Of a stretch of 64,000 nt of DNA, positions 45,173 through 55,412 are shown in pieces. Where the stretch lies: NCBI RefSeq assembly GCF_963259705.1, contig NC_081842.1, positions 41,292,796-41,356,795 on the forward strand, written 5' to 3'. Under the pieces are notes generated by a model. That model saw nothing but the letters and a program-made list of their open reading frames with translations. It did not search any database and was not told where the DNA came from. The DNA is from Myotis daubentonii. Lineage: Eukaryota; Chordata; Mammalia; Chiroptera; Vespertilionidae. The stretch's first letter is position 1, and each line of letters starts with the position of its first letter. The position numbers and the translations under genes were made by a program.

Positions 45173-45240
45173 GCATTGAACTGTTTTTTATTTATTTTCT
45201 TGCTTTCATGAATCACCAAAGACTCTCCTTGAAAATAAAC

Positions 45241-45247
45241 CAATAAC

Positions 45248-45290
<43 letters not shown>

Positions 45291-45292
45291 TT
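45241..45292. repeat. (AAT)n microsatellite
   Basis: About 50 bp of AAT units, one AAC interruption. Confidence 0.97.
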
Positions 45293-45480
45293 TATTGACT
45301 GCCTACTATATGATGTACCAGGCACTTGCCATGTAATAACCCATTTAACCCTTAAAACCCTTTGAGGTAGGTTATATTATTATCTTCATTTTATGGGTGA
45401 GAAAATTGAGGCTCAGCATTTAATTAACTTGCCCAAGCTGGTAACTAGCTGAGCTAAAATTCAAACGCAGTCAGGTGATT
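45293..45480 (-). mobile_element. MIR-type SINE, antisense
   Basis: TGCCTACTATATGATGTACC, AACCCATTTAACCCTTAAAA, TTTGAGGTAGGTTATATTAT and CTTGCCCAAGCTGGTAACTA follow an antisense MIR order. Confidence 0.75.
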
Positions 45481-46105
45481 AAATTATTTAGAAAATAAAT
45501 ACATCATTGGAACAACAAAAGACATCCTGACTTTTGTAAAGCTTTCCTAACAGGTACAATTACACAGAGATTAATGAACAGCATGCATTTAGGTTCCAAA
45601 ACCTTGTCAAAAATGTTTCTATATTGGGCCTATTTATCCATCATGAAATGGAGTTCAAGAATAAGCCACATCTATGAACATTTATATACATTAACTGTAA
45701 AAAAATTACTTTCCTGAAGACCAGTATAAATCTAAAGTTATAGAAATGATAATTTGAGAAAACATCTCTCTTTATGTTGCTTTCAACTTAGAAAGCTATC
45801 TGAATAAGTTTTTTTTCTATTAATTTTCCAAAAGAGTTTACGATTTGGTGGCTTGTTGAACCAAATCTTTTTTTAGCAAAATTAATTTTAAAGTTAGACA
45901 TTATGAGTATCGAATTAAGGTGTCAGCCTGTGAAGTGATACCGAGAAAGATGGGTTACAACCACCCCCCACCCCAACCTCTGAAGAGATTGGTAAGTATG
46001 AGCAGGAATACCAGGAACCACATTTTAGTCATTCTTTTCTAGTTATGTCAGATTTCTAGCATGCTATTAGAGACACATGTGTCATCCTCACCATCAACCA
46101 ACATA
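45481..46105. other. Unassigned non-coding sequence
   Basis: No recognised repeat; a short C-rich stretch lies near 45962-45976. Confidence 0.4.
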
Positions 46106-46460
46106 TCATTGCTGTTTCAAACTGTTACTAGAGCTGTTGACACAGAATATTGTGTCTGTCGACAGCTCCAATTAGCTGGCGTGTCTGACTGGTGACAGCA
46201 TGGTCTACTTTTGTTTATGGGGACGGTGGGAGCTGTATCTCCGTCTCCCAACCTCCTGTGGCAGACAGATGGATAGAGCTATATAATCATCAATGGAAGC
46301 GTGTGATATTCTGTCTTCACAAACCATCACGCGGAGCAGAACCAACGGCCTTTTGTCTGCTTTTAGAAATGACTGCGAGATCCCTCCCATCTGTCAAGTT
46401 ATGAGGGTGAACATGTATAAAACGCATCATACATATGTACATGAAAAACTCAATGGATTG
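46106..46460. promoter_or_regulatory. Candidate conserved non-coding block
   Basis: Non-repeat sequence of balanced composition with retained CpGs (TCACGCGGAG, GGGGACGGTG) and an imperfect palindrome at 46131-46168 whose outer arms are GAGCTGTTGACA and TGTCGACAGCTC. The stretch AATTAGCTGGCG contains a homeodomain-like ATTA. No repeat family fits. The short frames (such as 46192-46404) have no recognisable domain. This is a guess at function that needs an alignment. Confidence 0.22.
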
Positions 46461-47079
46461 GGGTGTAAGGAGGAAATAAACATTTGTAAAAAGCCAATGT
46501 AATATTTTATTTGTATCATGTCAGCAATAAATATATTTTTGGCTCAGCAGAGTTTATAGAAATATTTTTAATTGAAAAAAAATTAAAAGTAAACTGATCA
46601 TTGTTTTATTATTATTTATGCCATCCCAGTAAGAATTGTTAAATTACATTTTGTAACATTTGACATTCTCTACTGTAAATGGCCTTTCTTTTGACATGTG
46701 GTAGAACCATTGGCTTAGAATTTCCTGTGATATGTCATCTTCTCCACTAGTTCCCAACCTTTCATCATGTGAGAGATGATGTTCACAGGCACAAAAACCC
46801 ACCTTAATAATCATATCTGACATGTATAATCACAGAATACACAAAGTATATGGCTCACAATTCCATTCTTTCCAGCAGAATGAGGAGGAATGCATAACAG
46901 GTGATTGGGAATGATGAATTATAGCACTAGTCTGGAATTTATTCTATATAAAAAATGTAAACTGCTCTAAAACATTACTAGTTTATCTTAAAATGTAACT
47001 CATAACTAACCATTATGTGGCTTGAAACCACTGACTTAACTTGATCAGTTCACCTCTTAGCCTCAGTTAACTACAATTC
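46461..47079. other. Unassigned AT-rich sequence
   Basis: No recognised repeat. Confidence 0.4.
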
Positions 47080-47335
47080 ATCCTTCGGATTTCAGTTCAA
47101 ATGCCACTTGCCTAAGAAAACCTTCCCAGAACCTCTGAATATATATATATATATATATTTACAACATACTATTCTTTTTCCTTTCTAGAACTTATTGCAG
47201 TTTGAAGTATCCATTGTGTAATTATTTGACCACATTTGTCCTCCTATGAGTGCACAGAACAGATTGATGTTGCTCATTATTGCACAGTGACTGGTACCCA
47301 GCTGGAGCCCCATGTGGACATATTGGATGAATGTT
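47080..47335 (+). mobile_element. L2 LINE 3' end, sense
   Basis: TTCAGTTCAAATGCCACTTG, AAAACCTTCCCAGAACCTC, CTTATTGCAGTTTGAAG, CACAGTGACTGGTACCCAG: the standard L2 3' region. An (AT)n run at 47141-47159 has expanded within it. Confidence 0.8.
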
Positions 47336-48084
47336 GTTCAGGTGAGCACATATTAGAAGTTTTAAGATAAAAGAAATGCTACTCTTCTGATTTTCTAAGA
47401 CTACAATTTATTTTAAAGTGCTCCTTTGTATCTAATTTATACCTGCTAACTAAGCCCAGAACTAGATTTAGGTTGTTGGTGGTGTGAAGGCCAGCAGGGA
47501 GTATGTTTTAGGCAGAGGGATTAATATGCATTAGGCTTCTAAGAGCCCAGTTCTATATGTGGAAGGATCAAAGGAAAGGTCTGAGAAGACAGAAAGAGGC
47601 CTTCAAACAATGAACCTCTTGTAGGTAGAGGAGGCCAATCTGAAACTCTGACTTGGAAACCTTGAGGTATATTTCTTCTCACCTCTATCATGGGTAATAA
47701 GTATAGTAATATTAGTCCTATTCATGCTGTGTCCCAGCCAACATGGAGATGAGACTCACGCTCCTGAAACCTGGTTTGATAGTGAAATCCCACATGAAGT
47801 AGATAGATGGGAATAGGAGAATAAACATTTGTTGCATTATATGACAGAAATTGTGGGTTTGTTATGGCAGCATAATCTAGTTCAGCCTGACTGATATAAA
47901 ATATTTACATTATATCAAATTTTTATATATTTCTATATATCAGATTGTATGGTGAACAAAAACCATGTTTTTATTTTTACTGCCCCATGTTTAACAAGTT
48001 GGCTGACTGTTAGTAAAAGTGTAAAGCCTTTTTTCTGAATAAATATTATGAACTTAAAAATGACTATTTATGCAATTAATAGCT
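47336..48084. other. Unassigned non-coding sequence
   Basis: No recognised repeat. Confidence 0.4.
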
Positions 48085-48180
48085 CATTGAGAGCAGAGAC
48101 CATGCCTTTTTCATTTTATACCTCACATCAAGCACTATACATTTAGTAAATAGTAAGCATTAACTATTTGCTGAATGAAT
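48085..48180 (+). mobile_element. L2 LINE 3' terminus, sense
   Basis: CTCATTGAGAGCAGAGACCA, CTTTTTCATTTTATACCTC, then ATAGTAAGCATTAACTATTT and GCTGAATGAATG, the L2 3' end. Confidence 0.75.
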
Positions 48181-48589
48181 GGGTCATTTCTTAAACATTT
48201 CTTTTCATGGCTGAAGCCTGTTTCATTTTTTTTCTGTATAGCTTCCACTTCATAACACTTGTATCCCTTTCTCCAAATTCTGTTTATTTCTGAATTGTAG
48301 GCCTCATAACAGATTAGGGTATGAATACCTACAAGCAATCGCCCTGCATTTCTGAATTAAGTCAGCTATTTTATGACCCCTGGATTCAGTTTTGTTGCCT
48401 TTGCTCAGACAGACAGTTCTGCTCTATTGTTTCTGCAGTTCTTTTTTCATGTACGTTGGACCTTGGGAAAAACCGATAAGAACTTTTGTCTATTTAGCTT
48501 CCACTTCCCAAGATATCTTCACACTTCCCTCTTTTGGTCCTCCCTAGAAACTCTAAAAAAAGTAGGTAAGGTATGTATTTTCTCTAACT
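48181..48589. other. Unassigned non-coding sequence
   Basis: No recognised repeat. Confidence 0.35.
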
Positions 48590-48690
48590 GATAGATGGGC
48601 AAAGTAAGCAAGGTTCAGAGATGTCACCCAACTAGCAAATGGAACATGTACCATTGAATCACTGGCAGGAAGCTTTATTCTACGAAAATC
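48590..48690 (-). mobile_element. Possible MIR fragment, antisense
   Basis: GATGGGCAAAGTAAGCAAGG, TTCAGAGATGTCACCCAAC and ACTGGCAGGAAGC loosely follow antisense MIR. Confidence 0.4.
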
Positions 48691-49229
48691 AGAAAATCAG
48701 ATAAATGCTTACCTTGCTGCTCTTCACCACTAATTTGATCTTCCAGAAGGTAGAAAATACTGCTGCTCTGAACTTAATTTTTATTATTACCAAGATGATG
48801 CCTGTGAAAGTGTTGGGGATTATGGGAGAAAATGAGTAGCTATTTTTAGAGTTAAAAATAGTTGTAGGAGGGAAGACTGAGCCCAGTCAAATATGTTCTT
48901 TAGGCACTTAAAATGCATTTCTTCCCAAATCAAAGAATGATTCTCAAGAAATAGCATCATTCGGTGGGCAGACTTTAAAAGGAAATGTAGCTCAAAGGAG
49001 ATAAGGGAGCCTGAAAAATGTAATTCTGATCATATATTCATGAATAATCGCCATGTGAATAAAGGTAGGCACATCTAAAGAAGCTTTTGTGACTGCTAAG
49101 GGGGGCTCTCTGATGAGCTTATATTTAAAATCACTCAAGAGAGAGATGGAAGAAGGAAGGTACAAAGTGATGGAAGAGATTCGCTGGGCAGTGCCATGGA
49201 GAAGCCCTGAGAGCGAAAGGACTAGAGTC
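48691..49229. other. Unassigned non-coding sequence
   Basis: No recognised repeat. Confidence 0.4.
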
Positions 49230-49455
49230 CAGGGGTGGGCAAACTTTTTGACTCGAGAGCCACAATGGGTTCTTAAACTGGACCGGAGGGCCGGAACAAA
49301 AGCATGGATGGAGTGTTTGTGTGAACTAATATAAATTCAAAGTAAACATCATTACATAAAAGGGTACGATTTTGTTTTTTGTTTTTTGTTTTTTTAGTTT
49401 TATTCACTTCAAACGGGCCAGATCCGGCCCACGGGCCGTAGTTTGCCCACGGCTG
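49230..49455. mobile_element. Non-autonomous hAT element
   Basis: Terminal inverted repeats CAGGGGTGGGCAAACTTTTT and (complement) CAGCCGTGGGCAAACTACGG with subterminal GGGCCGGA and GGCCGGATC-type blocks (GCCAGATCCGGCCCACGGGC). Such short hAT elements are common in vesper bats. Flanks GACTAGAG/GACTAGAC suggest a degraded 8-bp duplication. No transposase. Confidence 0.85.
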
Positions 49456-50252
49456 GACTAGACCCATAGGCTTCTCAGCCATGTTACCTTCGATGGGCCA
49501 TTCCCTGCTCTTGAGTTACTTGGAGTAGACAGTCTCTCTCCCAGGTTTAAGATTTAAGAGTCACAAATATTAAACATGCAAAAGAAATATTCTAAACAGA
49601 TTGTATTCAAGTGAGACTAGCTTAGAATGAGTTGAAGGTGTTAACAAATGCTAAAGAAGTACAAAGTTGCTTTCCAGCAAGAACAATGAGGAAGAGAGCT
49701 ATGAAAATGAAAATGGATCGCATGGATAAACATGTCCTGTAAACTGTGGGGAGATATAGAATGCCAGGAGGTCTGGCTCTGATTAATGTTAGGTCTCTTG
49801 GTTGGGGAATCTTTTTCCTTATTTCCAGGAATCACTTCTATTTGCTGGTGGACTGCTCTAACAAAAAATAATTTTCAAACTGAGAAAGCCAGCAAACAAT
49901 GCAAAGAGGAAATAGAACCAAGAGAGATGGAAGGAGAGAGTATCAAGTGTCCTTAATGAGAAAAATCATCTATGTTCAGAAAAACTGCATCCCAGGACAC
50001 TGAAACACCCTAAAGACATAATCAAAGACCCAGTCTTGCTGCTCCTAAGAAACCAAAGAGAACAAGATAAGAGACTGAAGGACAAACACTAACCCAGTTT
50101 TCTAAAGAGATAGAAGGATAAAGCATTAGTCTGGTAAACATAGTGGTGTTTTCTAGCAACAACAGAGTAGATATTTAAACTGGAAAGTTTGTGATGAAAG
50201 CAGCAGGTATGGAGAGTCAAAATGATTCTCTAAGAACAAATTCTGGTTATTT

Positions 50253-50253
<1 letters not shown>
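49456..50253. other. Unassigned non-coding sequence
   Basis: No recognised repeat. Confidence 0.4.

Positions 50254-50285
<32 letters not shown>
50254..50285. repeat. (AC)n microsatellite
   Basis: About 30 bp of AC units. Confidence 0.97.
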
Positions 50286-50286
<1 letters not shown>

Positions 50287-50289
50287 ATT

Positions 50290-50973
50290 AGTGGATTGGT
50301 AGATATAGGCAGAACAGTAGCCCTCAAAGATGGCCTCATTCTCATTCCTGAACCTGGGAATAAGTCAGGTTACATGGCAAAGAGAAATTAATGGTATAGA
50401 TAATATTAAAGTGGCTAATCAACTGAATTGATTTGAGAGAAACACATTGATTGGTTGCCTCCTGCATGATCCCCAACTAAGGTGCAGGCCAGGGAGAACC
50501 TGCAACCAAGTACATGCCCTTGATTGGAATTGAACCCAGGACCCTTTGATCCGCAGGCCGACACTCTATCCACTGAGCCAAATTGGCTAGGGCTAATCAG
50601 CAGAATTTGAATGGGGGAGATAACCCTCTATTATCTGGCTGGGCCCAATGTAATGACAAGTCTCCTTAAGTGTGGAAGAGGGGGGCAGAAGAGTCAATGT
50701 CAGAGTATGCTCTGTGTGAAAGATTCCACCAGCATTGCTGCTTTTGAAGACAGAAGCTGCCATAGCAGCCTTTAAAGCCTGGAAAAGGCAAGAAAAACAA
50801 TTATCCTCTGGTGCCTCCAGAAGGAACACAGCCCTGCAGATACCTTGATTTTATCTCAGTGAGATTCATTTTGGACTTCTGATCTCCAGAGCTGTAAAAT
50901 AACAAATCTGTGTTGTTTTAAGCCACTGAATTTGTGGTCGTTTGTAACAGCAGCATTAGGAATCTAATACCAT
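50290..50973 (+). mobile_element. MLT1-type MaLR LTR, sense, split by a SINE
   Basis: GCCCTCAAAGATGGCCTCAT, GTTACATGGCAAAGAGAAAT, then (past the SINE) GGGCCCAATGTAATGACAAG, GCCTCCAGAAGGAACACAGC, CCTTGATTTTATCTCAGTGA, GTTGTTTTAAGCCACTGAAT and AGGAATCTAATACC: a near-complete ancient LTR. No internal retroviral region is recognised next to it, so it may be solitary. Confidence 0.88.
50422..50590 (-). mobile_element. Ves SINE, antisense, truncated at its 3' part
   Basis: GGTTGCCTCCTGCATGATCC, GTACATGCCCTTGATTGG and the head TATCCACTGAGCCAAATTGG. It lacks most of the pyrimidine-rich 3' portion and tail. Perfect 9-bp duplication GGCTAATCA at 50413-50421 and 50591-50599. Confidence 0.92.
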
Positions 50974-51145
50974 AGGCAAGAGGAGTATTTTGACTCCACA
51001 AGTCCTTTGAGATATTTTCTTATAAATTTGATGGGAAAATTGATTAGTGTTATTGTTTAGATGGATTTCCAGTTGCTTGCACAATCATTCCATGTCACTC
51101 TGAGAAGATGCTCTGTGAGTTTCCACAAGACTCTGCCCTGACTTC
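50974..51145. other. Unassigned non-coding sequence
   Basis: No recognised repeat. Confidence 0.35.
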
Positions 51146-51610
51146 ATTCATAAATATTTATTGAGCATCTTTTATGTTGTAGACACTGCTGTAAGAACTG
51201 AGATGCCAACAGGAAACAAGAAAGCAAGGTCCCCACACTTCGAGTTTACATTCCAATAAAATAGGCAAAATGTATAATTTCCAGTTGTGATGTGGGCTTT
51301 GAAGGAAATTAAGCAAATTAAGGGAATAATGGAATGTGGAGGTGGTCTTTTTTTGATAGAATGGTAAGGAAATGTGTCTTTGGGGTGATATTTGAGCAGA
51401 CAACCGAAAACCATGAGGTCTCATGAAAGAACCTTTCCAGGAGAGCAGAACAGACAGTGCAAAGATCCTGATAGGAGGAAGAGCTTGTCATGTTCTGAAG
51501 ACAGCAAGATCAAGGGGCCCAAAATTAAATGAGTAACGGTGAAAGTGATAGGCGACAAGATAGGTAAGGAAATAGATCATATGATGTTTGAAGAGACTAG
51601 GTGATTACCC
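51146..51610 (+). mobile_element. Ancient mammal-wide repeat, long copy, family not named
   Basis: The best copy of the family also seen at 6752 and 39225: TTCATAAATATTTATTGAGC, AGGTCCCCACACTTCGAG, GGGGTGATATTTGAGCAGAC, CAGTGCAAAGATCCTGATAG, GAAGAGCTTGTCATGTTCTG. The blocks are the familiar CCTGCCCTC...GGAGCTTA, GGTGACATTTGAGCTGAGAC and GTGCAAAGGCCCTGAGG of mammalian genomes. Confidence 0.65.
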
Positions 51611-52051
51611 ATGAGGCATGGTTAGTCTACATCTTTGATTTCCAACTTCAGGTGCTTAGACAAGAAAGAAAAAAATTGTGTATTGCTTTAAATCTGGTCT
51701 CTTCTTCATCTGTGGCCACTGTTGCCATGGATTGCTACCTCTTACTCTAATACCACTCACTCTTCTCTCACTGACTTGAGAGGTGGAGAATATAGAATAA
51801 TTTACTCCTCTGAAGTATAATTTTAGTTAAGAGTTATTTGGTCATATGACTTCTTAAACCTCTTTAATATTTAGGATTGTAGGATTACAGTTAGTACTTT
51901 CACAGGTCCACATTGCTATTTGGCTTTAGCATCTCACAGATGAAAGCAATATCCACTCTCCCTTTCTCAAAAGATTACTATGAGGATAGACTATGATAGA
52001 ATATCTTAGAGAATATTACAAAGATTAGAAGTGCACAAATGTAAGTTGCTA
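51611..52051. other. Unassigned non-coding sequence
   Basis: No recognised repeat. Confidence 0.4.
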
Positions 52052-52941
52052 TCTATATATATATAAAACCCTAATATGCAAATAGACCAAATGGTGGAAC
52101 AACCAAACAACCGAACAACCGGTTGCTATGATGTGCGCTCACCACCAGGGGGTGCGCGTGTAACATGGTGGGTGTCAGCAGTAGGTGGTGGAGTGCAGAA
52201 CATGGCGGGCAATGGCCGCGGTGGAATGGTGGAGCAGGTGAGCAGGAGCGCCAGACCAAGGCAGGGCATTGGTCGCTGTCATCAGGGCAAGCCTCTGGTG
52301 GTTACTGAAAATTCTTTGCTCCCACATGCTATGGTCCCACCTGGTGCTCGCACCTGTTGCTGGCACCAGAGCCACCGCTTGCACCCACTGCTGGAACCTG
52401 GCACCAGCCCTGATCACTCAGCACTGTCAGTAGGTGTGAGTGGTGGCTGCCAACCCCAATCGCTCCTCTAGGCTTCCACCCCTGCTCCTGAAAGGCGATT
52501 GGGGTTGATAGCCACTTCTTGCACCTGCTGCTGGCACCCAGCGCTGGTCCTGATTGCTCAGTGCCATCAGCGGGTGCGAGCAGTGGCTGCTGGTCCTGAT
52601 TGCCCCTGAGGGTTTCTCCACCTCCCCCTGCTCCTGAGGGGTGATTGAGGCAGCAACCACCACTCACACCTGCTCACAGCACCTGCCCAGTTCACATGTG
52701 CTGCTGGCGCTGGCCCCAATTGCTCTGTGCCATCAATGGGTGCGAGCCGGGCTGGCGCCATCAGTGTGTGGGAGTGGCAGCAGTGGGAGCAGGGCTGCTG
52801 GCAGACAGGGGACTGGGGGCTGCAGCAGGAGGGGCCAGGTGGGGGCTTGGAGGATGGGCCGAGTCCCGCCCCTGTGCCCACCACAGCTTTATGGCCCACA
52901 GTTCCTTTCAAGGTGCACGAATTCATGCACTGGGCCCCTAG
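52052..52941 (+). mobile_element. Large non-autonomous Helitron (890 bp), sense
   Basis: The 5' end TCTATATATATATAAAACCC follows A. The 3' hairpin GTGCACGAATTCATGCAC is followed by TGGGCCCCTAG and T. The GC-rich interior contains two clear and one partial diverged copy of a ~140-bp unit starting near 52379, 52519 and 52664 (TTGCACCTGCTGCTGGCACC; CCTGATTGCTCAGTGCCATC). Near the 5' end an AACAACC(A/G) motif repeats. Long overlapping frames on both strands come from GC-rich content, not from genes. No Rep/helicase. Confidence 0.93.
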
Positions 52942-53239
52942 TAATTAATAAATAAATAAGGTATAGTAATAAATGATATATTTTTGTTTCTTATTCACTT
53001 TTTTTCTAAACCATGATCATTTTTAATTTTTATCTAAGACTCTCAATGGATACCTTTCTACTTAATAACACTTTTGAACTCAGTATTTGAATAATCAAGA
53101 GAAAAATTGGGCAACAACAAATAATTCCAGGGAAATTCCCACTGATTATCATGTATGGTTTCATGCTATGATGTGTATCCATTGATATCACTAATGCCAA
53201 CCTTCTAACTGTTGGTATTGGTGTAATAACTAGGCAAAG
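52942..53239. other. Unassigned non-coding sequence
   Basis: No recognised repeat. Confidence 0.35.
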
Positions 53240-53361
53240 TGAGAGGCACTGTAGTGTAGTGGTTAAGGGTATAGACTAGGTTTTGATCCAAGTGCCTTCA
53301 CTTACTATGTGTATAACCTTGGGCAAGTAACTGTTTTGTGCCTCAGATTTCTCATCTGTAA

Positions 53362-53403
<42 letters not shown>

Positions 53404-53455
53404 GAGTTAATTGTACTTGGCACAGGGAAAACACTCAATTAATGTAAGCAATTAT
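53240..53455 (+). mobile_element. MIR SINE, sense, with an internal (AAT)n expansion
   Basis: GAGAGGCACTGTAGTGTAGT, GGTTAAGGGTATAGACTAGG, ACCTTGGGCAAGTAACTG, CTCATCTGTAAAATAATAAT, then GGCACAGGGAAAACACTCAA. The (AAT)n run at 53363-53400 grew from the AATAATAAT-type part of MIR. Confidence 0.88.
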
Positions 53456-53461
53456 TGATTA

Positions 53462-54000
53462 CTTATATCATTTATCACTGCACAACAATATTACCATACA
53501 CTCAGTGCTTAAAACCACACATTTACTGTCTCATGGTTTCTGTGAGTCAGGAAACCAAGCATGGTTTAGCTTACATCCTTTGCTCCAAGGTATCACAGGC
53601 TGCAAACAAGGGCCTGCTGGGGCTGCAGTCTCATCTAGGCTTGACTGCCTCCAAGCTTACGTGGTCATTCTAGCATTCAGTTCCTGGCAGGTTGCTGAGC
53701 TGAGGATCTCAGTTTCTTTCTGGGTGCTTGCCGAAGGCTATTCTCAGTGACTTGCTGCATGGATCTCTCCATATAGAAGCTCACACCATGGTAGCTTACT
53801 TCTTCAAAACCAGTAAAAGAGAGAGAGTCACATACATGTAATCACATGCATCCTGTCACCTCTGCCATATTCTATTAGCCAGAAGCAAGTCACAGGTTCT
53901 GTCCACACTCCACTTGTGGTGGTTGAGCAGGGCATGGAATCACACAGATGTCTGCATTCTAGCATCACAGGGGTCACAATAGAGTCTCCCTGGCATATTA
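53462..54000 (-). mobile_element. Old MaLR-like LTR, antisense (tentative)
   Basis: CACTGCACAACAATATTACC, CAGTGCTTAAAACCACAC, TCTCATGGTTTCTGTGAGTC, CTGCCATATTCTATTAGCCA and GCAAGTCACAGG recall mammalian LTR-type repeats (usual phrase ACTTAGTGGCTTAAAACAAC...TTCTGTGGGT). Family uncertain. Confidence 0.5.
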
Positions 54001-54589
54001 CATTATTTTCTCAATCTACTAATCAATGTATTTTAGATCAGCATGCACAGCTGCTTTTCTAGGAAGAACTGAGAACTTGATCCAACTATTTCATTGAAAT
54101 TGTGCTTCTCAAAGATGGTAAGGCACTCTGCTAAACTTTAGTCCCATCAGGTCATGAATTTCTCAAGGGCAACAAACCTTCAGTTGCTATCAACATTGTT
54201 GAAATATTAATCACAAATTTGATATTACCATATATTATATATGATGTAAACTTATGACAATCCTAAATACCCTCTCCCACCTAGGAGTTCATAGTTCTGT
54301 TGCTACTTTACAAGTGAAGCAAATTAAAACAAATTCATACATTTATGTAAATTTGGTATTTATTATATATAAAAGCAGGTAGATAGATGAAGAGAGAAAC
54401 AAAGGCTCCTATTCAGAAGTAACCCTCATCTCTCTTTAAGTAAAAAGGGTTTCATTGATGATTTGTTCTTCATTGGTATGTGCTGGGATTCTTGCTTTTT
54501 CTTCCAGACACTTACACACCAGCTACCCGCCTCTTGAATATGGTCGTATGTCACTCTCCCCCTTTTTCATGGTGGTCCAGTGGCATTGC
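54001..54589. other. Unassigned sequence; right end may be diverged L2
   Basis: AT-rich. From about 54440 the text could be a diverged L2 leading into the clear L2 that follows. Confidence 0.35.
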
Positions 54590-55125
54590 CTTCTTTCTGT
54601 GTCTCACATTCACCAAGCTTTTCTGCCTCAAGGTCTTTGTTGTGCTGTTTCCCTTGCATGGAAAATGCCTCCCTAAATTGTTTACATGGCTGGTCCCTTC
54701 TCAATATTCAGGCACCAGCCAAAACATGCTCAGAGACTCCTTCCCTGAATTCTCAGTCTACAAGTTCTCTTGTCCGACCACAAATCCATTTATCACAGGT
54801 GTTCTTAAACTTTGCTACACATCAAACCCCTTGGAGAACTTGTTAAAACACAGATTGCTGAGTCAGAGTTTCTAATTTAGTGGGGCCCGATAATTTGCAT
54901 TTCTAACAAGTTCTCAGGAGATACTCCAAGGATTACATTTTGAGAACCATTGGTCTATCACATTGTTCTATTTTATTTTTCTCAATGTACTCACCACTTA
55001 TTTCTATGAATTTGTTTACTTATTTGTTAGACTTTAGGTCCTATGAATATCAAGGATGGTATATCAAGGTATCAGAGTAGTGTCTGGAGGCCTGGCATAT
55101 TGCTTCTATTAGATGAGTGAACAAA
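54590..55125 (+). mobile_element. L2 LINE 3' region, sense, split by a MER5-type MITE
   Basis: GTGCTGTTTCCCTTGCATGG, AAAATGCCTCCC, ATGGCTGGTCCCTTCTCAAT, ACTCCTTCCCTGAATTCTC, then after the MITE TCTATTTTATTTTTCTCAAT, GTACTCACCACTTATTTC and GTCTGGAGGCCTGGCATATT. The standard L2 order. Confidence 0.82.
54796..54952. mobile_element. MER5-type hAT-Charlie MITE
   Basis: CAGGTGTTCTTAAACTTTGC at the left, TTTTGAGAACCATTG at the right, interior ACTTGTTAAAACACAGATTG, GAGTTTCTAATTTAGTGGGG, AATTTGCATTTCTAACAAG. Flanks TTTATCA/TCTATCA may be the worn target duplication. Confidence 0.82.
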
Positions 55126-55349
55126 TAAAAAACAGGTTGAAATATGGAAGGGAATTGTACTAGAATGCATATCAGGTTTGGAGCTAATTTGGAGGATTTA
55201 TTTTTACTTGTGGTTTCATAAATAGATATTATAGAAAATATACACTCTAAGCTTTAAGTTACAATAATTAAAAAGTAATTGTAACTTTTTGTGGCTCTAT
55301 TCACATATAATGCTGATTTCTATAATGTTCACATGAAGGCAAGTACAAT
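55126..55349. other. Unassigned AT-rich sequence
   Basis: No recognised repeat. Confidence 0.35.
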
Positions 55350-55412
55350 GTTATGATTATTATATTATATTATATTATATTTATTATATTATATTATTTA
55401 TATTATATTACA
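55350..55412. repeat. (TATTA)n AT microsatellite
   Basis: Repeated TATTATATTATAT units with small phase changes. Confidence 0.92.

Noticed and set aside
46192..46404. Small conserved protein in the candidate regulatory block
   Set aside because: Short frame without domain; frames also run on the opposite strand. A non-coding explanation is preferred.
52071..52955. Cluster of long GC-rich frames, possibly a captured gene
   Set aside because: All within one Helitron, with frames open on both strands. A captured exon is possible and is listed as a finding, but no protein family was recognised.
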